From Onchidella celtica (lineage: Eukaryota; Mollusca; Gastropoda; Systellommatophora; Onchidiidae): a stretch of 64,000 nucleotides of DNA. The DNA lies in NCBI GenBank assembly GCA_963931925.1, contig OZ007571.1, positions 17,052,033 through 17,116,032 of the forward strand, in the 5' to 3' direction. A program made the translations under genes and the position numbers. Below the pieces are notes generated by a model. It was not told where the DNA came from, did not search any database, and saw only the letters and a list, made by a program, of their open reading frames with translations. The stretch's first letter is position 1, and each line of letters begins with the position of its first letter. This document shows positions 1-12,622 of the stretch, piece after piece.

Positions 1-194
1 GAGTATGTGCGTATAGAGAGGAACCCGCGAAACCACACATGGAGTGGAAAGTAGGTCGTGGTGGTAAACAATACCTCGTTGTGCATATCCACGGCCAGTA
101 AGAGCTTTCAAATGGCTCTAAATAGGTTCAATCAACCCCAAAATATGAACAAAGCCTAGTAAATAAATATGCACACTGTTTTTGGTGAAGACTA

Positions 195-885
195 CTATTT
201 CCTGCTGCACCCACTGGTGCTTAGGGCAGCCACAAAGGATCTCCAGCCCTGTCTGTCCTGGGCCATCTTTGCGAGAGTTCCCCAAGAGTGATTGAAGGAT
301 TTTATCTCTGCCTCGATCGTTCTCCGCCAGGTTGCCTTAGGTCTGCCTCGCTTGCGCCGTCCATCCGGTGTCCACAGAAGTGCCATTTTGGTGATAGAAT
401 TTGCTTCCTTTCGCGGCACATGCCCAAGCCATCTCCATCGTCTCTTCGTGATGATGTTGGCTATTTCTTCTTGCTTGCATCGCCTTAGTAGTTCCTGATT
501 AGAAATCTTATTTGGCCAAAAGATGCGGAGAATCCTACGAAGACACGTGGTGTGGAAGGAAGACAACTTGGCGAGGTCACCCTCTGTCATTCGCCAACAC
601 TCTGATCCATACAGGAGTGTGGATAGGACGCAGCTTTGGTGCAGCCTGATCTTGGTGTTGATGCCGTATTGTGCCGATTTCCAGATGTTGATCATACTCT
701 GAAAGACAGCCCTTGCATTTCCCAGCCTGCTCTGGATGTCCTCCTTTGTGCCACCCTCTGGCCTGATAATGCTACCAAGGCACTTAAATTTGTCTGTCAT
801 AGTGAGGTTCTTGTCACCTACTTGCACTGGTGCTGGCGTGTCTACATTAAGGGTCATAATCTCTGTCTTCTTCTGGCTATTTGGT
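195..885 (-). pseudogene. LINE reverse transcriptase, C-terminal remnant
   Basis: This open stretch encodes only the part of a non-LTR retrotransposon polyprotein that follows the RT palm. It begins with the KKTEIM motif that follows the FADD box in these proteins. It then has LLYGSECW, LRRILRI, WRWLGHV, a basic GRRKRGRP segment and the closing DRQGWR. The stop codon is TAG at 195-197. The endonuclease and RT catalytic core are absent, so the copy is 5'-truncated, as is usual for target-primed reverse transcription. The upstream 45 or so codons of the same open frame look unrelated and are probably chance. It lies antisense in what should be an intron of the serine protease gene. The clade (RTE-like or jockey-like) is not certain. 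Confidence 0.85.
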
Positions 886-1102
886 GAAGACGGTCTCTTC
901 CAATTTTTGTTACCTCCGCGACCTAGTTTCGCGATTTGGCAGAATTGATTGCTTTCTATAAATACATACTCTCTGGTTTTATTTACGGAGCGGACAAACA
1001 GACAAACAGACAGAAAATCTTGCTTCATTCTTTTCAGACTCGACTCACAGCACTATGATGTTTTCAGATATTATTACTGTTGTTTTTTTTTTTTCTCACC
1101 AG

Positions 1103-1164
1103 GTGACTACCCCAGTGTATACACTCGTGTGTCCAACTATGTGGACTGGATAAACAGCGCGTAG
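1103..1164 (+). CDS. Trypsin-like (S1) serine protease, terminal coding exon
   Basis: A pyrimidine-rich tract ends in CACCAG at 1097-1102 and is followed by codons for GDYPSVYTRVSNYVDWINSA and a TAG stop at 1162-1164. The P-x-VYTRVSNY-x-x-W-I pattern is the C-terminal strand and helix of chymotrypsin-fold S1 proteases. The first glycine codon is split after its first base, so the intron is phase 1. The catalytic Ser, His and Asp and any prodomain would be encoded by upstream exons that are not in this window. The product is probably a secreted endopeptidase, but specificity cannot be read from this exon. A poly(A) signal lies about 90 bp downstream, which supports a true gene end. The intron just upstream carries an antisense LINE fragment. 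Confidence 0.85.
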
Positions 1165-1252
1165 GCACCAGATCCGTGACCAGCTTATCACTATAGTGGA
1201 AAAGGATCCTTGAAAATGTTAGGACAAAGCCAATAATGGTATCTGATTGGAA

Positions 1253-1258
1253 AATAAA
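1253..1258 (+). promoter_or_regulatory. Poly(A) signal of the serine protease gene
   Basis: AATAAA lies 89 bp after the stop codon of the S1 protease exon. This suits a short 3' UTR ending before the (TATC)n array at 1296. Confidence 0.6.
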
Positions 1259-1295
1259 CCAACTGTAGTGAACAGCATTCAAGAGTTTTTGTCAG

Positions 1296-1474
<179 letters not shown>

Positions 1475-1602
1475 CCGGTCAGCTAACGGGGTTAGTCGCA
1501 TGTTTATGTGTCTGTGCTTTGTTCGCTGTTCTGGTGGAGGGATCCGTGGTAGCTGCCCTCGATAACGCAGGAATGGCATATGGAGGTATGGGCCTTGTTA
1601 CA

Positions 1603-1928
1603 GGGCTCAAGATGACGGTGACGGAAGCTATTCGGACTGGTAAAGTAAGAAGGATAACAACGGGCTGCGATGACAACAACACGAAAGCGATTCAAAATGG
1701 CGGTGTCAACAACAATGACGCACTTTACGATTTGAGGACCCACAGCTGTGGGGTGAGTTTATCGTTATGGAGAAGGCATTTCGATCTAGCCTAAGTACCG
1801 GGGCTGAAGATGACGGTGAAGGAAGCTATTCGGACTGGTAAAGTAAGAAGGATAACAATGGGCTGCGATGACAACAACACGAAAACGATTCAAAATGGCG
1901 GTGTCAACAACAATGACGCACTTTACGA
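1603..1928 (+). repeat. 198-bp-period direct duplication
   Basis: A segment of about 128 bp at 1603-1730 recurs at 1801-1928 with few differences. The offset is 198 bp, exactly 66 codons, so both copies read in the same frame. Both encode MTV-x-EAIRTGKVRRIT, CDDNNTK and QNGGVNNNDALYD. A TAA at 1792-1794 separates them. I do not recognise this peptide in any protein family. It sits immediately upstream of the LINE endonuclease region and may be the damaged middle of that element or unrelated DNA joined to it. Confidence 0.85.
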
Positions 1929-1933
1929 CACGG

Positions 1934-2573
1934 TGAGTTGGAGAAGATTACCCCAACACCTACACCAAGTCGTGCGCAATCATCCAAGCGAAACAGCATC
2001 ACACGCCCTTAATGGCTGCACAAAATTTCACCTTATGTACCAACAACGACACAACGACATCTTGGACATTTTGGAAAGAAAGATTCGTTCATTCAACAGA
2101 AACAAGACCATATTGAAAGACACTCCCCTCAAACCATCTATATTTGAAAGTGACTCTATTGGTTTCCATCGTAGAGAAGTGCGGCCAGATATAACAGTGA
2201 TTGACAGAAAAAGAAAAACAGTCAAACTAGTAGAAATATCGATACCATTTGATGCTTATATTGATAAAGCTTACAAATCAAAGTTTGATAAGTACTACCC
2301 ATTTTCTTTAGAGATCAACGCCATAGGGTATCATTGTGAAATCATCGTGCTAATTATAGGCAGTCTCGGAAATGTCCATGAGAGGTTTACAATAATAAAT
2401 GCGCCAGTCTTAGTTATTGCCCACTTTTACCATCTATTTATGGATAAAATAAGCCAAGAGCCAGCAGTTATGTTCAGTCATGTAACGGATTAATATTTAC
2501 AATGCCATTCTATTGTTTCCTGTATGGGTATCGTGTGTGAAATACTGTACCGACTAATTGGAAATAAAGAATT
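1934..2573 (+). pseudogene. R2-type LINE 3' fragment with restriction-like endonuclease domain
   Basis: The open frame ends at TAA 2491-2493 and carries features of the restriction-like endonuclease (RLE) at the C-terminus of R2, R4 and NeSL-type LINEs. SETASHALNGC...YQQRHNDIL is the C-x-H-type zinc segment. It is followed by RPDITVID and then VEISIPFD, the PD-x(n)-E/D catalytic core, and by K-x-x-KY with a hydrophobic strand. The RLE nicks the target DNA for target-primed reverse transcription. RT and N-terminal zinc fingers are missing, so this is a 5'-truncated copy. A short 3' UTR (2494-2573) ends in a GGAAATAAAGAATTA motif that runs straight into (TATC)n. Clade assignment within the RLE-bearing LINEs is inference. 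Confidence 0.75.
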
Positions 2574-2690
2574 ATATCTATCTATCTATCTATCTATCTG
2601 TCTGTTTGTCTGTCTGTCTATCTGAATATCTGACTTTCTGTCTGTTTGCCTGCCTGCCTGCCTGTTTGTCTGTCTGTCTGTCTGTCCAGA
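2574..2690. repeat. Imperfect TATC/TGTC repeat after the LINE 3' end
   Basis: Short TATC run followed by TGTC, TGTT and TGCC units. It is either the tail of the LINE or the right half of a TATC tract into which the LINE inserted. Confidence 0.9.
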
Positions 2691-3358
2691 GCGAAAAAGA
2701 ACGTAAGAGAAAGACATATACAGAATGACATACTGGGAAAACCTATTGCAACACCGCAATGATCGTCGATTTTGAAATAGAAGTGGTTAAAAAAACCTTC
2801 AACTTTCCAGGTAAATCCGAGCTGTATGAGTTGCAGTAGGTCTGGCTAAAATCCCTGTGAATTTTTTTCTTTTTTTTTAAATAATGCGTATCTTATTTTA
2901 TTACATTTTATTTTGTTCTTTGTTTTTAAAAAAATTGTATTTAATATTATATTTTACTATATTTTATTTTCTAAAACGTCATTTCATTTTTAAAAAATTT
3001 ACTTTTTCTTTCATAATAAGTATCGTTTAAGATTTTCAAAAACGCTTCAAATCAAGCTGGAGAAATTTGTATTACTCCCTTCTTGTTCCACCAAAGTCTG
3101 AAAAAATTCTAGGCCTAATCAAGCACAGATGGACTTAAGACAGACAAAAGTGTTTTCACCGTGGTGTTTTGTATTGTATGACAGATAGGAAGGGCACGCT
3201 AGACAGCAGTCTGCCAGGACTCTAAAAGAAGACACCCGTGATGGTCAGGGCGTAACAAAGAAATCTTGAATGACCAGTGGGTCCCAGGAGTAAACAAATA
3301 AGCGGGTGGAATCCCTCAGTCTGGTAAATAATGACTTTGACACGAGGCAGATCGATAC
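2691..3358. other. Non-coding, AT-rich; nothing recognised
   Basis: No coding signal seen. 2870-3020 is very AT-rich, with T- and A-runs. Confidence 0.6.
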
Positions 3359-3779
3359 ATCTATAGCAGTGGTTTTCAACCTTTGTATTGCCTCGAGACC
3401 CTGTCAAATATCTGATCCCTATTAGGGATATCCCTGTCTCTAAAAAAGAGAAAAAAAACACCTAGCAATTACAACACCCTCATCCACTCCAAAACTCCCA
3501 CAAGAAAAGAGAAAAAATGCTCATATTGCTTGTGCAGGGAAAAACAGGAAGGGGAGGGCGGGCGGGGCAGATTTAGAGTGAGAAAGAGAGACAGAGGAAG
3601 AGGGAGAGGGGACGTGGCAGGCAGAGAGAGAGAGAGAGAGAGGGAGAGAAAGAGAGAGAGAAAGGGCAGACAGAGAGAAAAAGAGAAAGAGAGAGAGAAT
3701 GGGCAGACAGAGAGAGAGGGGACAAACAAAGAGAGAATGAGATAGACTCCCAGAAATATAACTACATGCACACACACAA

Positions 3780-3824
<45 letters not shown>

Positions 3825-4016
3825 GAGAGACGTCCAGAGATATAACCATATGTACACATACAAAGAGAGATAGAGAGAGAGGGAAGGGGGCAAGACAGAG
3901 AGAGGCAGAGAGACAGAGGGAGTTATCATTGTTGTTCCTATAATTGTTTCGGTTTGTCATCCTTTGTCCCCGGAAACGTCTTCACGCTCCGCAGGTTAAA
4001 AACCCTTGATCTGTAG
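3359..4016. mobile_element. hAT-type non-autonomous element with purine-repeat core
   Basis: The left end at 3367 reads CAGTGGTTTTCAACC. The right end, reverse-complemented from 4008, reads CAAGGGTTTTTAACC. These match the CAGNGGTTNTCAAC ends of hAT transposons. The flanking octamers ATCTATAG (3359-3366) and ATCTGTAG (4009-4016) differ at one base and fit the hAT target pattern nTnnnnAn. No transposase is encoded. Much of the interior is a GA-rich tract. Confidence 0.65.
3577..3925. repeat. Polypurine (GA)n-rich tract
   Basis: About 350 bp, almost pure purine on the + strand, mostly GAGA, GGGAGA and CAGAGA units, inside the hAT-type element. Long open frames here, rich in Ser-Leu or Arg-Glu, are artefacts of the repeat. 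Confidence 0.95.
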
Positions 4017-7000
4017 CCAAGGGCCCCCTTTGTCGTCATCCTACGGACTTTTCCTTTCTCACAGCGGCAGAAAAAGAGAAAGGTGGCGGGAGTAAGATTG
4101 GTACCACTTAATAAGAGAGGTGGCCTGGATCAATAATAGGCATCTTTGTTGACGACCTTTTTCTTCCTCTTTTACCTCAGAAAAAATGAGGGCGGGGCGG
4201 AATAGAAGGGCACTCACTTTTCCTTCTATTATTATCGGCACATATTGTTTTATGATTAGATCTCTGTCATTAGGTATTTTCCATACTGTTGTATGGTGCA
4301 TTTGAGTCTTTTAGAGAAAATGAGGATCGGAACTTTGAACAGTTGTGTTAAATCAGAGGACAACATTACGTCACAAACATGTACCCTGAAAAGTTTTTAA
4401 GCGATTGGAATGACACTTATACATAATGAAATAAGGAGTGTAAGAGCCATTTTCATGACAAAACCTCAATATCCACAAAATGTCACATAAGACAATAATA
4501 ATTATGGCAAATATCTCACGATATACATTTTTTCCCAGGTCTAGAATTTGAAAATGAGTCCAGTTTTGGCTTACACAACTGCAAAATTTTACATCTGTCT
4601 TGCTAGCTGATTCGAAGGACGTTCAAGTCCGTCTGAAAATCAACGCACGACAGACTTGACTCGGTGTGCCAGTAAGCCCAGTGCTAGACATGATGTTCGT
4701 ACCTCTCAGGTTGAGGATAACCAAGACTTATTATAGCTGGAGAAAACATTTCCGCCATGTGGATATCAGTTACAAATAATTACTTTCTTTTACTGTCTGA
4801 CAAAATGATGACTTTTGTAGTTTGTAATGTTGTTTTTTTTTGGGTTTTTTTACACTGTTAACTAAAGCCCCAAATCTTGGGCTTTGGTGTGATATTAGTT
4901 GAAATGGTATCGATGGTCAGAGGAGAATAAATGAAGTTTCCGTATCCACAAACGTCATCAGTTTGAGTCAGATTTGGATAAAACTTAATTTTTTCCTGTA
5001 TTGATCATGGAGAATTTTCCATTATCCAGACGAAAGCCTGAAATGTGACTGCTGCTGAAGTAAAGCTTAATTAATGATCCCCGAAACAGTCGGAAGTAAA
5101 GCAGACGGTTAATGACAGAACTTTCAGAGACAGAAAAAACACTAAGCGTTTCTAAAAAAGACAGATTAAATATAGCCATTAAGTCAGTTTCTCGGATCAT
5201 TTTGTCCGGTGGGTTTGAACTATATTTATGTCAGAGGTCTATTCTGCTACCTTGTCATTTTGGGGTCTGTGTTATCTCATTAACCTCACTGCATGAGGGG
5301 CGAAAGCTTACACAAAATAAACTAGAATTTACTGTGCATTCGAATGTTGCCAGAAAGCCACTTCCCTTTCTTTTGCCTCCAAAAAGAAAAAAAAGCTCGA
5401 ATTCCTGAAGCAAGGGAGGGTAATTTAGAGCCCCGGGCAATCTTCCACCCCTTCCAGCCAAGTTGTCTGTCCCTTGTGATGAGTGCTCCTATTTTCGCCG
5501 GCAAATCTCTCACTAGACAATCAACACTCTAGTCCGAAATGGCAGGGCCTGGGGTTAAAAGTGTGTGGATTCGGATAGAAGGGGGGGGGGGGTTGAGGGA
5601 GGGGGTAGCCTTTACAGCTAGGGAATACCAAGAAAAATAATTCTAAAAACAAGACTGAATAGAAAGATAGGAACAATAACAGTTGGCAAAGACAGGAACT
5701 GCATGTACGTGTGTGAAAGAGACAGAGACAATGAGAGAGACACAATCCACTGGCCGGCGGCGGGGTGAGGATCACGCCATTTAGCAGCCAAGATTTAGTG
5801 GAGTTGGGAGTATGGAACTCTGTGTTCAGAGAAATGTGAAAACTACAGCCCTGTGTTTGACTTGGATTTGGGTTTGGGTTTAAGGCGCTGCGGGACGATA
5901 GAGTTAACTTTGCGCCTTTCACAATTCTTTTTTTTTAAAGTACTTTATTGAAGCTTGATAATGAGAGATTCATCAACTAAAATTCCACAAATAGAATTTA
6001 GAGTATGGTATAAATTGTTATACCGTTAACTTTCTTATAACGTATTTGGTAGGGTAACCAAGGTTTTTAATTTTCATTTCATCGAGTTGGAAGTGAGAAG
6101 AGGTGCCAGGGAAGCTAATTCGAGCATACCAAACAGATCAGTCTGACCACAGTTTAAGATCCTCAACTCTGGGAAAATCCAAAGCTTTCCCGCGGTTAAT
6201 AAAGTGGCCTTCGAGAAATCTTTGTCACTGGTTTACAGATCCTATTGAAATATTTGAGTGAAACACAACTTGAGGCTTGCGACACTCAGCGGTTGCCTTA
6301 TATCTAAACAATAATAAGAATACGAACTGGTAATACTGCATTGTTATGACTATCTCGGAAAGGACTGGGGTGTCGAAAATAAATGGAGGGCTTTTCCAGA
6401 TAAAAAAAGAAAAGCAAAAAAACTGAATCACAATGCCTCCGCTTGGACTGCATCAATTCGCCCCGGTGAATCTCAGCTTTTAAAACAATCTTGCAGCTTC
6501 AAGGCTTTTCAAAGATGGTATGCTGGCAAGTCACTCTTGCACCTGATACTTTCTGGAGAATCTGTTCCTCATTTTGCTGACCAAATGAGTTTTTTTAAAA
6601 ACAAAAATGCATACGGAAGCAGAAAAAAGAAGTTATGATAGAGTAGAAAGGAATTAAAAAAGAAATAATAATGATTCACATCAATGTTACATGATCATCT
6701 ATACCTTGAACTCTTATCCAATGACCAGACATCGTATATTGCTCTGTCCAAAAAATCTAAACTGCATGAAACATATTCACCAGCCTTTTCAGGTGAACCC
6801 AAAACATACATTTTGTTTTTCGGTGGTTTTTTGATGAATTCAGAGTGTCCTTAACATAGCTCAACTGGCATAATATGGTGACGTACTGACAAAATTGGAA
6901 CACTGGGCTGTTAAGGGTTAACAAGTAGTGAAAGGCTATCTACTTAATAATATATATTTATTATATTTCTTTCGGCTTTCTTTGCTTTTTGATTTAATGC

Positions 7001-8084
7001 GCTCAAATTTATTATTCAAAACAACCGAGTTCATCAGCTGAACTCGAAATTATCGTGGCCACCCCAAAAATAGCGTGCAATAAGTACGTCATGACTTAGA
7101 CTATAATGTAGTACTCAAGGGACTTATTTTTCGCAGGCCATTAGGTCACCACATCACCGAGATCAATCATACTGAATAGAAAAGCTAGCACACACCCCGT
7201 TAAATACACTGCTGCACGCAATAACCGGGAATGTTCAGGACGAAAACAAATGTCCCGATAAACTGAACCACTAAGAGACAGACTGCTTGGAAATAAACGT
7301 TTTGTTTGCAACGGTTTGAAATCTACATTTTATTATTTTTTTTGGGTAAAATGACATCGTGTGAATACATAATATCGTCGTCCCAGCACTGTTTCATTAT
7401 ATCCCCACTTTTCACAAAAATTGAGATAAGACCATTAAACGGCATTACATGTGCACAAAGTATATATCTCCGGACCTCTCATGAAACCGCATAAATGTAT
7501 TCACAAAACCGTTGATGACAAATGGCCCTTTTTGCCAGATATATTCCATTAACTCGCTATGTGAATTTTATTAAGTTTAGCTATTATTAAGGGAATGTTT
7601 ATTTATATATTTATATAATTACAAATGCATTTAACAAAGTGAATACATTTCAAGAGAAACGTTTTTTACTTCTCCTGTAAAATTAGACCCTTCGCATTCA
7701 AGTGGTTTCATGACAGGTCCAAAGATAGTTTAACATTCCTGTTGAAGTGGTGAAGGATCACACGGCTGATACTGATTCTAAAGTGTTAAAAAGTTGATAT
7801 ACTACAAGCGAGTTCTCTAAACTTCTTTATGTTGAGATAGAATGACAATACTATGGCGACGATCTTTATATTAGAGTTTGTTTGCTGAGTTTTTCTTTCA
7901 ACGGATGCTCAGATTTAATGCTGGTGTCCTAATCTTAACATGTTTTAAAACACATTTTGTCTGTTTTTATAATTATATGCCGGTCCACATTAAGGCTCAC
8001 AAGTTGGTCTTCTGTTAGCACAGCAGACTGGTCCTAACATAGATTCAGGATGCACCTTTTTCGACGTTCCACCTTTAGAAGTTC
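4017..8084. other. 4-kb stretch without recognised genes
   Basis: Only short open frames without recognisable motifs. There is a poly(G) run at 5581-5592 and AT-rich blocks near 6950-7030 and 7560-7630. A short hairpin (AAAGCCC/GGGCTTT at 4864-4885) is unremarkable. I see no tRNA, LINE or convincing exon. Confidence 0.5.
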
Positions 8085-8480
8085 CACCTGTACCGGTCGA
8101 TACAGGCATTTTTGGGATTTTTGTCACATTTTCCTGTCCCTGATCCTATAGTAGATGGGTAGAATCGAGCACCTAACCTTCTCGGGTAAGGACGAAAAAC
8201 TCGGAGGGCTCGTGTGCGCGTTGCGCACGTCAAAGATAGTTTGGCAGTTGGAAATCGAGAAGAGTAGACCGAACAGGCCACTACCCGGACAAAATTAAAT
8301 AAAATTTAAAAATGTATCCCTACCACTCATCCCCCCACCCAAACCCCACCCCACCCCCCTGGAAAGACAGCTCGATCGGGGCTACATTGTGGCAACGACG
8401 TCTGCTCCAGTTGCTTCTGGGCTGCAATGACACAAAGGCAGATTTCACAAATGGGATTAAAGAAGTATACGAAATACAAA
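8085..8480 (+). mobile_element. tRNA-derived SINE, copy 1 (5'-truncated)
   Basis: It aligns by eye with the copy at 53798 from just after the B box. Shared parts are the CCTGTCCCTGATCCTAT segment, GAGCACCT, AAAAACTCGGAGGGC, GGCAGTTGGAAATCGA, the CCCGGACAAAATTAAA block, a C-rich linker, and an end reading GGGATTAAAGAAGTATAC followed by an A-rich tail. The tRNA-like head is missing or replaced. Confidence 0.85.
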
Positions 8481-9304
8481 AAAAACAACAAACGAGAATG
8501 ACATGCTTTATGATTCATAATCGGATGACGACAATCATGCAGTGAGGAGACCCATTGAGGTACACAGCAAGGACATTTCAAGGAGGGACATCAGAATATT
8601 GTCAGTGAGCGGAGTGGGGGTGGGGGGGGGGGCGGTGTCGCCAGAGTGCCCAATTTGTGAGTTATTCCTTTTGGAGGATTTTTTTTTTTTTTTTTGTAGT
8701 AAAACAGGCGGCTCGGTGATTAACACCCAGAACATGAAACAGGTGCCAGACTAAACCTGTGTAAGTCGTATGGCACTGCTGCTTCAAAAAAAAATAAAAA
8801 AATCCAGAGATTTCTAACTCGACTATCCTCTATAACCGATTTTCATAGAAACGGACTGGGTCCTGTTATTAAATTGGAAATGACGCGTCTTGGCGTGGCC
8901 TTCGGGAGATTGACCAATCATCAACGTTTATAGACAAAGGGAAGGCCTGAAAGTACAGGGATAAAAGGTTCAGGCCGAATCTGATGTGAAGGGAGATTAG
9001 ATTTCAGCATAGCTGTTATGTGATATGTTGACCATCGGGGTGAGACAATTAGCGTCATATTACGGAGAGAAGTATGACATAGTTCACAGCTTAGCTTCAA
9101 ATGCCTGTTCACATCCTGGCGTTTATGCAAGCATATAATGAGAACTTGTGTCATCACAAGTACAATAGGCCTACTCCACTTAAACTTAACAGACCCACGA
9201 CGTCTAAATGCATTATAAACAGTGCATCAAAATTAAGAAATTCGGATTCCGACTCAACTTATTCCAAGGTCCAATCTAAATCTCCATACCTTAACATACA
9301 ATTC
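8481..9304. other. Non-coding; nothing recognised
   Basis: Contains G- and T-runs near 8617-8695 and no supported gene. Confidence 0.5.
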
Positions 9305-9565
<261 letters not shown>

Positions 9566-10389
9566 GCACATATCTGTGTCTATCTTTCAGGCTGTTCATC
9601 AACCTGTGCAGTGATATTAGCATACGAACCGAATCAACCACTGTCCGACTATCGGACGGACCTCTTTCGTTTTCAGTCCTTTTGTAATTCTCTGTAGCAT
9701 TTCTTTGTTATTGTTTTGTTTACACCTTTTTTTTTTCTTTGCCCCATTTATACCATCTGGTCAATGAAGCACAGACTTGATATCAATTTATCTATATCTT
9801 TCCTGTCTTTTCTGTTAAATAGGATAGTTTTCCTATGAATTACACCCCAAATAGACCATGGTCATGAGCCAAGAACGCATAATAGTGTCCGTCCGTACTG
9901 CGTGAACCAGCAGGGACCTATAGTTTATTTGCCAAACAGCCGTCAAAGCAGAGGATAAACACAATCAAAGGGAGAGGATCCAGGCTAAATAAACGGAGGG
10001 TCGCGCTGCCGGGGGAGTGAATATAATTGCTGGAACTCTGCCTAATCAAAACGGCTGACTAGCTGTCCCGTCAAACCTCCTGCCGGACTCTAGTCATGTT
10101 GCAGCTGGTTTGGATCTGAGCTTTTGCGAGTCAAAACGATAAGGCAAATTTCAGCTGGAAGGACTAGTGTGTAAAAAAGTAGGTTGTGGAAAACACCACA
10201 ATGGAATGAGCCTCAGGACATAATTATGATAGTCTGAATAAAGGCCTCTGTTATTTCCATACAGGAATTTTGACCTGAAAAATCTTTGAAATCATGGGTG
10301 GGAGATGTTCAGTTGTATACAGGTTTGACAGAAATTGCAAAAGAATTCATTAACTCAAAATTGATGATATTTGTATTTTGTATCGTGTA
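9566..10389. other. Non-coding; nothing recognised
   Basis: No open frame with recognisable motifs and no repeat family identified. Confidence 0.5.
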
Positions 10390-10731
10390 TACTTCTTTAA
10401 TCCCACTTGCGAAGTTTGCCTCAGTGTAATTGCAGCCGTCGCCACAGTACAGCGGGTTTATTGGGGGGGGGGGGCGGAGGCGGAGGGAGTGGTAGGGATA
10501 AATTTTATTTAATTTTGCCCGGACAGTGGCGTATTCGGCCTGCTCTTCTCACGGGCCCTGCGAGTTTTTCCGAGAAGACTAGGTACGCGATCCTGCCTAC
10601 CATAGGATAAGGGGCAGGTAAATATGAAAAACATCCCAAAATTCCAACATGCCTTCGCCGACCGGGATTCGAACCCGGTGCCTTCGGCATGAGAGGGGAG
10701 CACATTGTCTCTAGACAGACGTGTCCCCCAT
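10390..10731 (-). mobile_element. tRNA-derived SINE, copy 2 (both ends present)
   Basis: On the - strand it starts with a tRNA-like head. The A-box-like stretch lies at 10709-10719, and a perfect B box (GGTTCGAATCC, complement of 10665-10675) follows. Next come the shared central domain, the C-rich linker (poly-G on the + strand at 10462-10474), and an end complementary to GGGATTAAAGAAGTATAC at the low-coordinate side. It has an internal deletion of roughly 60 bp compared with the copy at 53798, in the GTGTGCACG region. Confidence 0.9.
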
Positions 10732-12622
10732 ATAAACCGAAATACGACTTCCAGAACCCCCGCCCCCCCCCCCCGCCTCCCTTTTCCCCCTATACCCTTC
10801 CCTTAAAGCGTTGGCTTTTTTCATTTTCACTAAGTTGTTCAGCACAAAGGTAATGTGCATTACTAATTGTTATTTTTGCTCTCTTTCAACTATTACAACT
10901 AGATGTGTTTTCATAAGATGAGAATTTCATAATATTTGATATATTAAGTTAACACAAACCAGACACTGGTGCGTTTTTCACACAGTTCCCTCGATGTAGA
11001 TACGAATATTTATTGACTGATCAATATGGTTCAATTGATCTTGGGGAAGAAAAAGTCGAGCTGCTTGAAAAGAAATCTTCTCCTTGTGTGGTGTAAGTAA
11101 ACTAACCTCGGAATTCTGAACAACAAAAATTGTTACTTGGCTGCATAAAAATGGTTATATCGTGGAGAAGAAGAAATTAATGGCAGGATACCTCCAGAAG
11201 AATGGAGCGGTGGAAGAAACGCAGGTTGACAGAATGTGGTGTTCTGTTCTGTGCACCGGTCAAGAAGAACGTTTACTAAACTAGCATCCCTGTCATTAAA
11301 CAACGTCCTTCGGAAGATGCGTTTGCCTGATCTACTGTGATGAACCGTTTGATAGTGTTTACACGGTAATAAATATTTATGTCCACCTGTTTAAGGCGGG
11401 CACCTCTTATTCTTTAATGATGTGTGTTAGCGGTCAAGATTCCATTCGGGACTGTAGGTTCACGGCCTGTTAAGTGGGAAAATCTGTAAGCTGGATGTAC
11501 GTGAATCTGGGCTAACTCTGAAAATGCATATTATAACAGGACTCACTACAGTAGTTTTCAGGTCCTGGGTGGAACCCGCCCATCTTCTCTCTGATTGTTA
11601 TTGACGTACCCTTCCGGTTTCTGAGTCCCTTGTACGATTTATTTCTGCGTTGTGGGTCCCACATTACAAACTCTATTTTCTGTAAATCTACCACAAACTA
11701 ATGTACTTAATCCATCCATGTATCTTAGATAATTCATCTAGTAGGCGGCTACCAATGAGCCGAAACAATTAAGATTTTTCATGACTGAGGTTGTTAGGAT
11801 TTACTCCACACAGTAAAGGATTGGTTGATGTAGAGAGACAGAGCAAAACAAGGCAGAATGCCATGATCAAGAAATATTTTTCGAACGTGATTTGAACAGT
11901 TGAATATCAGATTAGAAACAGTTTTTGTCGTGAACTCAGTTTTAAACTGAAATGTAAATTGATTTCCAGCATGAAAAAAAAGAAAAAAGAAAGAAAGCAT
12001 AAGAAAACAATATAACTAAAGTGAAATTTCATATATAAAAGATCAGGTGTTTTTCTCTAGATGTATATTTAAGACATTTAAATTTGGAGCACCTAAATCA
12101 CGTCGAGAAAGGAAAGGATTGCTGGGGGAGAAAAGAGGGCTGATAGAGAAAGATACAACATTAGTATGGACATGATTATGTCTATCCGTGCCGTGAAACA
12201 ATGCCAATAATGTGACGTAGTAATTTTGCACATTCAAGAACGAGGGAAGGAACCTTTCAACGCTTCCGCGTCCTGAACACAAAATGAACAAAGTGTCATT
12301 TTCTCAATTGGGATCATTAATTTTTACCCAGGTAGGTTTTATAACTAAAACATTCCGTACGAAAGTGTCATTTTCTTGTTCCTTTTTGAAAATGGTAAAT
12401 CCGCATAATTATTTATGACTTTATGCCATTGCTGCAGATGAAACAAGAAAAGTAAAATTAAATTACCACAGACCTAATTCTGAATGAATTTTTTCGTCAA
12501 CGTTTTGACTACAGTCATTGGACCCAATAAATGTCTCTGTGGTGAATACACACCTTTTTAAGAAATCAAAATAACATTATTTCTATGATTATTTCAAACA
12601 AAATATTTTAACTGAATGTAGC
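10732..12622. other. Non-coding; nothing recognised
   Basis: A C-rich run (10757-10778) borders the SINE. Otherwise it is AT-leaning sequence with short frames only. Confidence 0.5.

Noticed and set aside
3469..3960. Ser/Leu-rich or Arg/Glu-rich frames at GA/CT tracts (also 13699-14253, 18554-19022, 28563-28962, 50380-50730)
   Set aside because: Low-complexity tracts lack stops in several frames; no domain, start context or splice support.
4864..4885. Short hairpin AAAGCCC/GGGCTTT
   Set aside because: A 7-bp stem is expected by chance in 64 kb, and there is no associated feature.
10665..10731. Possible tRNA gene because of a perfect B box
   Set aside because: The A box and cloverleaf are degraded and the segment continues into the SINE body, so it is a SINE head. 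The same applies at 17852 and 53811.
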